In this document: positions 36,368 to 45,300 of the stretch, piece by piece
Layout: each line of letters opens with the position of its first letter
How positions within the stretch are numbered: position 1 is the first letter of the stretch
NCBI GenBank assembly: GCA_023055505.1
Contig: JALIRH010000039.1
Location: 3,414,505 to 3,478,504, forward strand
Source of the DNA: Callipepla californica brunnescens
Lineage: Eukaryota > Chordata > Aves > Galliformes > Odontophoridae
Direction of reading: 5' to 3'
DNA: 64,000 nt
Program-made: the position numbers and the translations under genes
The notes under the pieces: model-generated
The model's database searches: none
Told to the model about the DNA's origin: nothing
Seen by the model: only the letters and a program-made list of their open reading frames with translations

Positions 36368-36604
36368 GAGGCTAAAAGCTGCTTTATTTATCATTTCCCT
36401 CTGTTGTTTTACGTCTTTTTTATTTCTCCCTGCAACTAATCTCACGAAATAATCAATGGCCACCTCTGAAGCTCCGCTCCCCGCCGCCGCCGCCGTTGGA
36501 AAAGCCCGAACACCCGCGGGAGCGCGCACAGAAGCGCCGCGGGAGCGCGGCCCCGTTGGCTGCGAGCGCTGCGAGCGCAGCTCCGGGCGCGGCGGCCCCG
36601 ACGG

Positions 36605-36675
36605 GACGGACGGACGGATGGATGGATGGATGGATGGATGGATGGATGGATGGATGGATGGATGGATGGATGGAC
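36605..36675 (+). repeat. (GGAT)n tetranucleotide array in the FOXD3 promoter
   Basis: Two GGAC units followed by about sixteen GGAT units end about 115 bases upstream of the TATA-like box. It is uninterrupted, so probably length-polymorphic. Confidence 0.95.
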
Positions 36676-36736
36676 GGGAGGGAGCGGAGCGGCCGCAGCT
36701 CTTTGTTGACGGCGCGGCGGCACCTCGAGTTTTGCG

Positions 36737-36797
36737 TGACTTCACGGCGGGGCGCCCGACGTCACGCGGCCACGTGACGCCGCCTCCGAGTATATCT
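36737..36797 (+). promoter_or_regulatory. FOXD3: FOXD3 core promoter: CRE-like sites, E-box, TATA-like box
   Basis: In order: TGACTTCA (36,737-36,744), GACGTCAC (36,758-36,765, a near-consensus CRE), CACGTGAC (E-box CACGTG at 36,771-36,776), and TATATCTTTAA from 36,791. This TATA-like box would place the start of transcription near 36,820-36,825 and give a 5' UTR of about 580 bases. The arrangement is seen in the sequence. The start site itself is inferred. Confidence 0.5.
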
Positions 36798-36977
36798 TTA
36801 ACGGGAAAGTAATCTATCAGGCAGTCCGGCCCGCCGCGCCGCGCCGCCGAAGTGCCGAGCGAGGCCCCGCACCGCCCCGCGGCCTCTGCCCCCCGCCCCG
36901 CCCGGCTGCGGGACCTCCCTCCGCCGAGGGGGCGACCGACCGACGACAGCAGCACCGCCGGCACCACCACCACCACC

Positions 36978-37086
36978 GACAAAAAAAAAAAAAACCAAAA
37001 AACAAAACAGAAAAAAAAAAAAAAGAGAGAGAAAAAAAAAAGAAGATTTCTGAAAAAAAAAAAAAAAGAGAGAGAGAGAAAGCAAA
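36978..37086 (+). repeat. Purine-rich tract in the FOXD3 5' UTR
   Basis: Blocks of poly-A and GAGAGA fill about 105 bases of the predicted leader on the sense strand, preceded by (CAC)n. In RNA it would be an unstructured A-rich stretch between GC-rich structured parts. Confidence 0.85.
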
Positions 37087-37221
37087 GCAGAGCAGAGCAC
37101 GCGAAGCGAGCAGCGAACGGCGGAGCGGTGCGCGGCGGCGGAGGGGCCGCGGGCGCGGAGCGGTGGAGCGGAGGGGCCCCGCGGGCGGCGGGCGGGAGGC
37201 AGCGGCACCGCCCGAGCCCCG

Positions 37222-37260
37222 ATGCCCGGCGGCGGGAGCGGGGCGAGCAGCCGGAGGTGA
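37222..37260 (+). CDS. Upstream ORF 1 in the FOXD3 leader
   Basis: ATG at 37,222 opens a 12-codon frame (Met-Pro-Gly-Gly-Gly...) ending in TGA at 37,258. It is in the 5' UTR if the start inferred from the TATA-like box is right. It could lower translation of FOXD3. There is no evidence of a functional peptide. Confidence 0.35.
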   Translation: MPGGGSGASSRR

Positions 37261-37301
37261 CCGGGGGGGATCTCCGGGAGCGGAGCGGGCGCGGCCCCCC
37301 C

Positions 37302-37352
37302 ATGCCCCGCGCGGACGGCGCCGCGGGCGGCAGCGGAGCCGCGCGGGTGTAG
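37302..37352 (+). CDS. Upstream ORF 2 in the FOXD3 leader
   Basis: ATG at 37,302 opens a 16-codon frame (Met-Pro-Arg-Ala-Asp...) ending in TAG at 37,350, 50 bases before the FOXD3 start. The flanking 'ccccATGc' is a moderate to weak start context. A regulatory role is inference. Confidence 0.35.
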   Translation: MPRADGAAGGSGAARV

Positions 37353-37401
37353 CGGCCCCGCGCTGGGGGAGAGGGGCGCGGGGGCGGCCCGCAGAGCGGG
37401 G

Positions 37402-37695
37402 ATGACTCTATCGGGAGGCGGCAGCGATATGTCCGGCCAGACCGCGCTGGCGGCCGAGGACGTGGATATCGACGTGGTGGGCGAGGGAGACGACGCGCCG
37501 GGCAAGGACGGGGACGGCGAGGCCCGCAGCCCCGCCGCGCTGCCGCGGCTGCCGCTGGACGAGGCGGCGGAGCCCGGAGAGCCGGGAGCGGGCGGGGAGA
37601 GCGGCAGCAGCGGCAGCGGCAGCCCGGCCCCGGCGGGCCCCGAGGGCGGCAGAGGGGGCGGCGGCGGCGGCGGAGAGGAGGGAGCGAGCGGCGGT

Positions 37696-37726
<31 letters not shown>

Positions 37727-38592
37727 GGCAGAGCAAGCCGAAGAGCAGCCTGGTGAAGCCGCCCTACTCGTACATCGCGCTCATCACCATGGCCATCCTG
37801 CAGAGCCCGCAGAAGAAGCTGACGCTCAGCGGCATCTGCGAGTTCATCAGCAACCGTTTCCCCTACTACCGGGAGAAGTTCCCCGCGTGGCAGAACAGTA
37901 TCCGCCACAACCTCTCGCTCAACGACTGCTTCGTGAAGATCCCCCGCGAGCCCGGCAACCCGGGCAAGGGCAACTACTGGACGCTGGACCCGCAGTCCGA
38001 GGACATGTTCGATAACGGCAGCTTCCTGCGGCGGAGGAAGCGCTTCAAGCGGCACCAGCAGGAGCACCTGCGGGACCAGACGGCGCTCATGATGCAGGGC
38101 TTCGGCGCCTACGGGCTGGCCGGGCCCTACGGCCGCCCCTACGGGCTCCCCCCCGGCGCCTACCCGCACCCCGCCGCGCTGCAGTACCCCTACATCCCGC
38201 CCGTCGGGCCCATGCTGCCGCCCGCGGTGCCGCTGCTGCCGTCGGGCGAGCTGAGCCGCAAAGCCTTCAACGCGCAGCTCGGGCCCAGCTTGCAGCTGCA
38301 GCTCAGCAGTTTGGGGGCTGCGGGCTCCATCGTGAAATCCGAGCCCAGCAGCCGCCCGTCGTTCAGCATCGAGAACATCATCGGCGGCCCCGCCGCCAGC
38401 TCGGCGCCCAGCGCGCAGACTTTCCTGCGGCCTCCCGTCACCGTGCAGTCGGGCCTGGTGGCCCACCAGCCGCTGGCGTTAGCCAGGACCACCGCGGCCA
38501 TCGCGCCCATCCTCAGCGTGCCTACCAACATCATCGCGGGGCAGTTCCTGCAGCCCCCCGCCGCCGTGCAGGCCAAGTGGCCGGCTCAGTGA
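37402..38592 (+). CDS. FOXD3: Forkhead box D3 transcription factor (single exon)
   Basis: It encodes 396 residues with no intron, as in other vertebrate FOXD3 genes. The N-terminus ([13 protein letters not shown]...) and the acidic [11 protein letters not shown] stretch match the family, so ATG 37,402 is preferred to the in-frame ATG at codon 10. The forkhead winged-helix domain spans about residues 117-212, with [14 protein letters not shown] at its start, recognition helix [15 protein letters not shown] (163-177), and the basic end [12 protein letters not shown]. An eh1 Groucho/TLE-binding motif, FSIENIIGG, lies at 321-329. The C-terminus AKWPAQ is characteristic of FOXD3. Gly (85-91) and Ala (99-108) tracts precede the domain. 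The family acts in the nucleus as a repressor and pioneer factor in neural crest specification and pluripotency. At 396 residues it is shorter than the mammalian protein, mainly by lacking Ala/Gly tracts. Confidence 0.98.
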
Positions 38593-39035
38593 CCCCCGGC
38601 TCGGTGACCCCCAATCCCCCCCCGGACATATCTCTGGGAAATCGCCGAGGTCGTTTTTTCGGGGGGGGGGGAGGGCTTTTTATTTTTCTAACAGAGGCGA
38701 AGTGACGGTCGCGTTTAGGAGCCGTGAGGGCTTTCGCTTTTTTTGAAGGTTCCGGCGCTCCGAGCGGTTTTATCTGAAATAAGCGAACGAACGGGGTAGA
38801 AGAAAAGAAAAGAAAAAAAAATGTATAAAAATATGAATAATAAGCGGGGGAACTTTTAAATATTAAACGAACGAACAACAACGAAAAAAAAAAATTTGGA
38901 GGAAAAAAAAATAGAAAAGGAGGAAAACGCTGTGGTTCTATTATAGAAGTCTGTTTATATATGAATGAATATATGTATTCTAAATGTTATCCCTTCGTGT
39001 TGTACACAACTTTGTAAATAAATTTTTCAAACGCG
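38593..39035 (+). other. FOXD3: FOXD3 3' UTR
   Basis: About 440 bases between the stop codon and the likely cleavage site. The first part is GC-rich with a G10 run (38,660s). The rest is A-rich with 'atgtataaaaatatgaat' and several AACGAACGA repeats. The end is set by the poly(A) signal at 39,017. Confidence 0.7.
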
Positions 39036-39057
39036 TGTGCGTGTGCGTGTGCGCGCC
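39017..39057 (+). terminator. FOXD3: FOXD3 poly(A) signal with GU-rich downstream element
   Basis: AATAAA at 39,017-39,022 is followed by 'cgtgtgcgtgtgcgtgtgcg' from 39,034, a classic GU-rich downstream element. Cleavage is expected at about 39,030-39,040. Confidence 0.85.
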
Positions 39058-39102
39058 GACACCGCGGGGCTGCGGCCGCGCTCCTCCCGCTCCGGAGCCG
39101 CT

Positions 39103-39152
39103 GCTCCGCGGAAACTCCGCGGAAACTCCGCATAAACTCCGCGTAACCCCCG
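39103..39152 (+). repeat. Short tandem repeat, 10-12 base ACTCCGCG units
   Basis: Four imperfect units of 'aactccgcgg' occur in a row just past the FOXD3 poly(A) site. The GC-rich array starts a run of local duplications. Confidence 0.8.
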
Positions 39153-39217
39153 CGGGCAGCGCGCTGCCGGTCCGCTCCCGCTTCCTACCGAACCCAAACT
39201 CCGATCCCCGGGCAGAC

Positions 39218-39286
39218 CCGAGCGATCCGACCCGAGGGATCCGATCCGACGGGTCCGATCTGACGGATCCGATCCGCGCTTCGTCG
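39218..39286 (+). repeat. Degenerate GATCCGA repeat
   Basis: GATCCGA-type units (gatccgac, gatccgat, gtccgatc, gatccgat) recur about every 8-16 bases for about 65 bases. It is a local tandem duplication product. Confidence 0.75.
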
Positions 39287-40529
39287 CGTTTTGATCATGA
39301 TGATTTCTTCCGGCTATGATTTTGCTATTATTTTTTTTTCTTCTTCCCGAATTGTAGGAATGTTCCGAAGCTCGGCTCGCCGAACCGGACCGTTGCCCCT
39401 TCCCACCCCGAGCGGGAGCGCTGCGGTGTTCACGGCCGTTTCTGAGCGGAACGGCTCTCGGTGAGAGCGCAGGGCAGAGCCGAGAGCGTCCGCGTTTCTT
39501 TTGCGGGTGAATAACGGCACGGAGCGGAGTTTTCGTTTGCAGCGCGGAGCGCCGTGGAGCGGCTCCGCGGAACGGCGGTTTTTAGCTCATTTCGAAGGGA
39601 CGGCCGCGAGAAAAGAAAAAAAAGAGAGAGAGAGGGGAAAGAAAAAAAATGACAGCACGTTTCCGTGAGGTTTTTGTGGCTGAAATCGCGGCGGTGCTCA
39701 GAGCCGGGCTCGGCCAGCGCTGCTTTGGCATGGCGAGTTTCGTTTCGGCCGCGTTCGTGGGTTTTGCTTTTCAGCCCCCCCCAAAAAAATCCGCGCTGTT
39801 CGTTTTGGGACGCGGGGATCGGGTCGGAGGGGGGAGCGGGACCGCAGCTCAGAACAAAAGAAGTGTTCCCGGCTGTGCCGCGGAGCCGTGGGGGTTATTT
39901 CTCCCCGAGTCCATCTCCGCATCTCCGCGCATCTCCTCCGGCACCGCGCGGCCGCGGGAACGGCTGCGGGAGCGGAGCAGCGCTGCTCTTTGCTGCTGCC
40001 CACGGCTTCGCAGCGGCGGCCGTTTTTAACGTGTCCCCCCACCCCGGGGAAAAGATAATAAATAAGCAGAGGAAGGAGCCCCGCTCTGTGTTCACAGCTC
40101 CAGGAGCTGCCGAGCTTCCCCGCGCCGCCGTGTAGCGGGCTCATTCCTAAGGCTGAGCCTTTTGTTGCCGAACAGAACGACTCTCTCGCCTTTCCGCGCG
40201 TAGCAGCGATACCTCGGGCTCGGCTTGTGCCGCTCGGCCGAACCGGCGGTGTCCCCTCCCGGCCCCGCAGCCCTTCCTCCCACTCTCGCCGCCTTTTCCC
40301 CACCGGACGGCAGCGGCGGAGCGGCTCCGGAGCGGCCGCGGCCGGGAGAGGGGCAGCGCCGGGGTGCGGGGCCCGGCGGGCAGGTGAGGGCTCGGGGTGC
40401 AGTGCCAACGCGGGGCTGCAGGGGGCGCGGGGACCGGAGCCGGGACCCCCGGGGGGGCGGCGTGGGGGGGGACCCGAGCCCGCATCGCTCGGCGAGCCAC
40501 TCGCCCCGACCCCGGCACAGAACGGCTTT
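39287..40529. other. CpG-rich FOXD3 downstream flank, no gene recognised
   Basis: GC-rich and CpG-rich DNA with long overlapping open frames on both strands, caused by composition. An A/GA-rich patch lies at 39,611-39,648. No domain or splice structure was recognised. Confidence 0.5.
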
Positions 40530-41226
40530 TCCTTTCTCTTCCTTTTTTTTTTTTCTTTGCCTTTCTTTCTCCTCTTTCCCCGTTCTCTGTTCTTTTTTTT
40601 TTTTTTTTTTCCATTTTTTCATCTCTTTTTCTTTTTTTTCTTTTTATTTTCTTTTCGTTTATTCTCCTTTCTCTTTTCCTCCTTTCGCTTCTTTTCCCCT
40701 TTCTCTTCTTTTCTCCTTTCTCTCTTTTTCCCTCTTTATATCCTTTCTTTTTTCTTCTTTCCTCTTTTATTTCTTTCTCCTCTTTTCCTCTTTTCTCTTT
40801 TTTCCCCTTTCTCTTTTTCCCCTTTCTCTTTTTCCCCTTTCTCTTTTCCCCTTTCTCTTTTCCCCTTTCTCTTTTTCCCCTTTCTCTTTTCCCCTTTCTC
40901 TTTTCCCCTTTCTCTTTTCCCCTTCCTCTTTTCCCCTTTCTCTTTTTCCCCTTCCTCTTTTCCCCTTTCTCTTTTTCCCCTTCCTCTTTTCCCCTTTTTC
41001 TTTTTCCCTTTTCTCTTTTTCCCTTTTCTCTTTTCCCTCTTTCTCTTTCCCCCCTTTTCTCTCTTTCCCTTCCTCTTTTTTCCCTTTCTCTTTTCTTCCC
41101 CTTCCTCCCCCTACATTCCATTCTTTATTTCTCCCTCTTCCCCACCTTTTTTTTCCTGCCTCTTTTTCCCTTTTTCTATTTTTTTTTTCCTTTCCCTTTT
41201 TCCCCTTCCTCTCCTTTTTCCTTTCC
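40530..41226 (+). repeat. 700-base polypyrimidine tract (C/T)
   Basis: This is nearly pure C and T on the + strand. It includes the 14-15 base minisatellite at about 40,797-41,040. Frames of more than 290 codons on either strand (Phe/Ser/Pro/Leu or Lys/Glu/Arg/Gly) are artefacts. It ends sharply at 'ccccgaaccgtccgacg'. Confidence 0.95.
40797..41040 (+). repeat. 14-15 base minisatellite inside the pyrimidine tract
   Basis: The unit CCCCTTTCTCTTTT(T) recurs about seventeen times with single-base length changes (T4 versus T5) and a CCTTCCTC variant towards the 3' side. Confidence 0.9.
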
Positions 41227-42837
41227 CCGAACCGTCCGACGCATATGGCCAAACTTGATGCGGCCGCTGACAGATGCCTATTAGTATAAGACGTGTCATG
41301 TTGGTCTCTGGGGTGTATTGAAAGTAACTAGATCCTAAGCACTGGGAAAATGACCGCACTCCGCAGCCCGGAGAGTTTACTCAGAGCCCCCCCAGCCCCG
41401 ACCCCTGCGATTATTTATGACAACCGCCGAGGCCCCGCTCAGAGAAGACACAATGAGGTTTAGTCCCGGTGCCCCGCAGCCCGGATCGCTCGGGAACGGG
41501 AAAGGACGGACCCGTCGGGGCCATCCCCTCGGGGCCCGGCTCAACGTTTACGGGAGCCGAGCGTTAAAAAAAAAAAATGGGGAAAAAAAAATAAAACAAC
41601 CTTTTGTGGTTATTTTCAAATGGTTCTTTATTGCAGAGGGATCTTCCACTCGGGGACAAACGCGCCCCGAGGGCGAGGGGTATTTTCCTTCCTCCTTTAT
41701 GTCCGCAGCAATGGGGCGGGGGGGGTATGGGGTGCGGAGGGACTCAGCCGCCGCTCCGCGCGGCTCTGGGGCCGCGGAAGATCCGCGTCGGGAGCGCGGA
41801 TCGCTGGGGTACATCGCACATTCCGGGATCGGATCGCGTTCCCGGTTCTAAACACGAAGCGTTACGGACTTAAAAAGACACAGAGCAGAGGTGTGACGCC
41901 CGAGGAAAGCGGGAGCGGCAGCGGGTGTTCAGTGTAGCAGGTAGGGATGCACTCAGCGCGTCTCCCGGGCCGAGCTGGGAGCAGACTCCGCAGCCATAAA
42001 ACGCACTTAACAGACTATTTAATAGTGGCGAGGTCCTTGAGAACGCCATCTCCGTGCAAATCTCGCCTTTTCCTAAATCAGAAATGGAAAAAAAAAAAAT
42101 AGGTCGGGAAGGTAGAGCCTTCCCCTTGCGTTGAAAATGTGACATTTCTCCTATTTGAATAACTAAGTCAACTTCGGTGATGCGGGATTCGGGCAGCAGC
42201 GAGGCAGGGCTCGGCAAGCGAGCCGACAGCGTGCGACGTTATTAAGATCGCAAAACGGGAGCGCCCTTGGGTCGGAGGTTGGGGGAGATCCCCGCTTCCC
42301 CGGGGCAAAGTGTCAGCTCCCGAAGGCGTGAAGCCGAAAATGCCATCGCCGTCCCCTCTCGGGTCCGTGGGCAACACGAAGCGGCAAATCTCAGCCTCCC
42401 TCTCCCTACTTTGTACGAGGTGCTGGCGTTTCGGGGGTGAATGACGATCAGATCCGTCTTCCCGCAGGTCGGGCTGGTGTTTGCAAACGCGTTTCCTTCT
42501 GCTCTTGCTGGGGAAGCGGGATGCGTGAGCATCGGGGCCGGGGCAGTGCCCGCGCTGCACGGCTCGGCAGCCCGACCCCGGCCGGGGCTGGGAACAACCC
42601 GCAGCCACGGCCCGGCCCCGGGAGCGACTTTCTCCCGATTCCGACCCCGGATTTCTGGGATACCCGGCAGGGATTTGCCTTATCCGCGATCTGCTTTCCA
42701 TCACCCGCAGGGATGGGATGAAGAGCCCAGCAAACTTGCTGGAGCCACCCGAGAGCGCGAAGGGTTAAGGCAAGGCGTTCATCCGCTCGTTATCGGTTTC
42801 TCTTCACTACTGAGAACCGAACCCGAGCCCCGCTCGT
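41227..42837. other. FOXD3-ALG6 intergenic CpG-rich DNA
   Basis: No gene was recognised. The part at 41,235-41,350 is repeat-free and of balanced composition between the pyrimidine tract and a CpG-rich block, and could be a regulatory element. The 41,400-42,800 part is CpG-rich with an A-run at 41,567-41,590. Confidence 0.45.
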
Positions 42838-42995
42838 ATCAATGTGTCCTTAATGCCTTTTCCAGTCATTGATCTGGTCAAAGTCACCGCGGAAATACTA
42901 GTGACAGAGACTCAATTCCAGGCAACGTGACCAATGCAAGTATTTCGAAGGCATTCAATAAAAACCTTTCCCGGAGAGAGAACGATTTCACCTTG
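42838..42995. promoter_or_regulatory. Candidate conserved element downstream of FOXD3 (unproven)
   Basis: A repeat-free AT-balanced island in CpG-rich flanks holds 'ttccagtcattgatctggtc', GTCAAAGTCA (nuclear receptor or TCF-like), GTGACCAATG (CCAAT-like) and GCATTCAATAAAAAC. It has the look of a conserved enhancer between FOXD3 and ALG6. Conservation was not tested. Confidence 0.3.
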
Positions 42996-44054
42996 CAACA
43001 GAGAGCGCTCGGCTAATTGAAATAATGCACTCGGATGTGCGGCCGGGCCGGGAGCCGGAGGGGGAGGGGCAGCTCCGTGCGGGGCCGGGGGACCCCTTGG
43101 GGGAGCAGGGGGGAAAGAGGAGACAGTGCCCGGCACCCGAAGCCAAACCGCCATGAGGAGAGAGCTGTGGCAGGGCCGAGCGTCCGCAGCTCGTACCTGG
43201 GAGCATCTGCCCCCTTCCCCGCCTTCTCACCTCCTTTGTAATCGATGCGACGTTGGGATTATGTTTATTCTACGGATCTATCGCCCCCCAGACGCCCCTC
43301 AGGTTCCGTTTCATCTCCAGTGCTGGGTTTAATTCAGCAGCCGCTCGCAGATAGATGTAAAAAAAAACCAATGTCATCTGTCGTTGTCGTGAGGTTTATG
43401 GCTCCAGACACACGTCAGGCAGAGCTGTGTGTACCTGAGTGAGGCCGTGAGCTCCCTGTCCCCTCGTGCCCGCCTGCTTGGGGTGACACTCTGAAGCAAC
43501 CGGTGCTGTGATTGCTGCAGGTGGAAGCAGCACCGCGACATCTGCATCCACTGCAAACAGTTGGGGTGATGGAAACGTGTGTTACTGCGCTGGGGAACCT
43601 TCAAGGGGAAAAAAGCCATCTCTGGCACCACGCAAGGCTAAATATGCTTTTAAAAACAAATATATTTAAACTCAAGTACGATTCGGCCGTGCATTTTGGG
43701 AAGAACCCATGCACTTTGAAAATATATACATATGCAGTTTTATTTTCGTGGAGTCTTGCTCTGCTAATGTTCACTTTATGGCAGTGGGATCAGATCCTCC
43801 TCGGCCGTACACCTCCACCTCGCAGTGCTCGAGTTGAAACCTGGAATGAACCAGTTTCAGTGCGTTGGGTCTGTGCTGTAAATGCTGGTTAGCCCTCAAG
43901 TGGCCAGGCAGTGGGAATCTCTGTAGGTTTCTTCAAACTGTTCCATTCCATCCCGCTCCATCTTATTCCACCTCCTATTTTGGTTTATTCCTACTCAATC
44001 CCATCCCAGCCCCTTCCAACCTTTTGCACTCTACAACTTCCTGAAGGGAGGCTG
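42996..44054. other. Intergenic DNA, nothing recognised
   Basis: A CpG-rich patch up to about 43,260 is followed by ordinary AT-balanced DNA. No gene or repeat family was recognised. Confidence 0.5.
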
Positions 44055-44332
44055 TGATGAGGAGGGGTTTGGCCTCTCGTCCCAGGCAACAAACAGGACC
44101 CGAGGAAATGGCCACAAGTTGTACCAGAGGAGGTTTAGATCGGACATAAGGAAAAAGTTCTCCTCTCAGAAGTGGTGTGGGGTGGCCTGCACAGGGAGGT
44201 GGTGAAGCTGTGTCTGGGTGAGGAGCTATGAGGTACGGTTCAGCAGCTTGCGGTAGCAATGGGAATGGGTGGACGCTTGGACTGGATGATCCTGAAGGTC
44301 CTTTCCAACCTTGTGATTCTGTGGGATCGCAG
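44055..44332 (+). repeat. CR1 LINE 3' region, sense
   Basis: It reads 'ggcctctcgtcccaggcaac', 'ggaaatggccacaagttgta', 'ccagaggaggtttagatcgg', 'aaggaaaaagttctcctctc', 'agggaggtggtgaagctgtg', 'ggactggatgatcctgaagg' and 'ccttgtgattctgtggg'. It is a fairly complete CR1 3' segment with its tail. Confidence 0.92.
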
Positions 44333-44431
44333 CCCAAGGAGAGCACCGCTGCCAACTGCAGGGGAAAGCCTGGCCACGAGAACACAGCCATGTGTTCTTC
44401 TTACAAAAACCGACCCGTTTTCTATCAGAAA

Positions 44432-44454
44432 AACCCTAGGGTTTAGGGTTAGGG
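44432..44454. repeat. Tiny interstitial telomere-like block
   Basis: AACCCTAGGG joined to TTTAGGGTTAGGG gives one reverse and two to three forward TTAGGG-type units. It lies between two CR1 tails. It is too short to be a proven telomere remnant. Confidence 0.6.
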
Positions 44455-44556
44455 ATTTGATTGAGTAGCTTGGTGGGTAGGGATGGTGGTGGGAGGGTGG
44501 TTGGACTAGATGATCTTGTAGGTGCTTTCCAACCTAATGAATCTATGAATCTATCA
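44455..44556 (+). repeat. CR1 LINE 3' tail, sense
   Basis: It contains 'gggtggttggactagatgat', 'cttgtaggtgctttccaacc' and 'taatgaatctatgaatctat'. It is a second sense CR1 tail about 120 bases after the first. Confidence 0.9.
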
Positions 44557-44839
44557 GATCGCACGCCCTGCCCTCAGGCAGACGAGCAGTACGAGGACAC
44601 AGAGCACCCTAACACCGGTAAGGGCTGCAGGCAGCCGACGTGGTTCTCTTCAGGCCCGGGGCCCGCAGCGCAATACCGGGGCACAGCACAACCCGCCGTT
44701 CCCAGCTCCCACACACAGCCGCTAACAGCTGCTCCCCCAGAGCTTCGGAAGAACAAACCCTCCTGCGTGCACTCCCAGAAAAAGAAACAAAAATAATAAT
44801 AATAACAATTAAAAAAAAAATACCCATTTCCCAGCCCCC

Positions 44840-45300
44840 CCCCCCCCCGGCCCCGGTCACCCCGCGGCCGTCCCTCCCGCCGCCACAACCGGCCCAGCGG
44901 GGCGGGCCGCACTGCGCAGGCGCGAGGCCGGCACGCATGCGCACTGCGCCGCCCGGCGCCCGCCTTAGGGCCTGGCGGAGGCCGGAAGCGCTTTCGAACG
45001 CGGAAGCGCGCGCGCGCGCGTGGCCGTGGTGTCCAGTAAGGCGGGAACGGGGGGGCGCGCGCCGCTCGCCTCAGGGCGCGGCGGGACGGGACGGGGCGGG
45101 ATGGGGCGGGCGGTGGGGCGAGAGGAACGTCCTGACAGGGAGGAGGGAACCGGCGGGCCTCCGCCAACCGGCGTGCTGAGGGGTTCTCGGTTGGTGCTGG
45201 TTCCTGAAGGGCCGAGCCGTGTGGTAGCGGCTCTCCCGGAGCTCCCACCGAGCCCTGCTGGGCACGGGGATCGCCGTTTCCTATGGCTTGGTTCCCAAGG
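44840..45300 (+). promoter_or_regulatory. ALG6: ALG6 CpG-island promoter (NRF1 and ETS motifs)
   Basis: The CpG island has no TATA box. NRF1-like palindromes CTGCGCAGGCGCG (44,912-44,924) and CGCATGCGCAC (44,934-44,944) are followed by ETS-type CCGGAAG (44,982-44,988) and CGGAAGCG (45,001-45,008). This is a standard housekeeping promoter make-up, and it lies just upstream of a good splice donor at 45,036. The start of transcription is probably at about 44,960-45,000. Confidence 0.65.
44960..45035 (+). other. ALG6: ALG6 exon 1, non-coding (start approximate)
   Basis: The donor 'tcca|gtaagg' at 45,036 is the first good splice site after the promoter motifs. The next acceptor upstream of the ALG6 start codon is at 45,832-45,833. 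The 5' end is a guess from the promoter motifs. Other first exons are possible. Confidence 0.45.

Larger units (their letters stand above)
36440..38640 (+). promoter_or_regulatory. FOXD3: FOXD3 CpG island
   Basis: Very high CpG density covers the proximal promoter, the 5' UTR and the whole coding exon. This is the usual state of developmental transcription factor genes, which are held by Polycomb when silent. It is interrupted by the GGAT array and the purine tracts. Confidence 0.85.

Noticed and set aside
36188..37736. Minus-strand frames of 371 and 312 codons upstream of FOXD3
   Set aside because: They run through the GGAT array, purine tracts and GC-rich leader. The Pro/Ser/Ala repeats mirror simple sequence. 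A FOXD3 antisense RNA is possible, but these frames are not evidence for it.
37408..38466. 352-codon open frame antisense to FOXD3
   Set aside because: The frame has an Ala/Arg/Gly-rich composition that follows from the GC-rich sense codons; it has no domain and no promoter.
40147..41289. Frames of 295-354 codons on both strands (Phe/Ser/Pro or Lys/Glu/Arg)
   Set aside because: They are products of the C/T tract and its 14-15 base repeat; a stop-free composition, not a gene.
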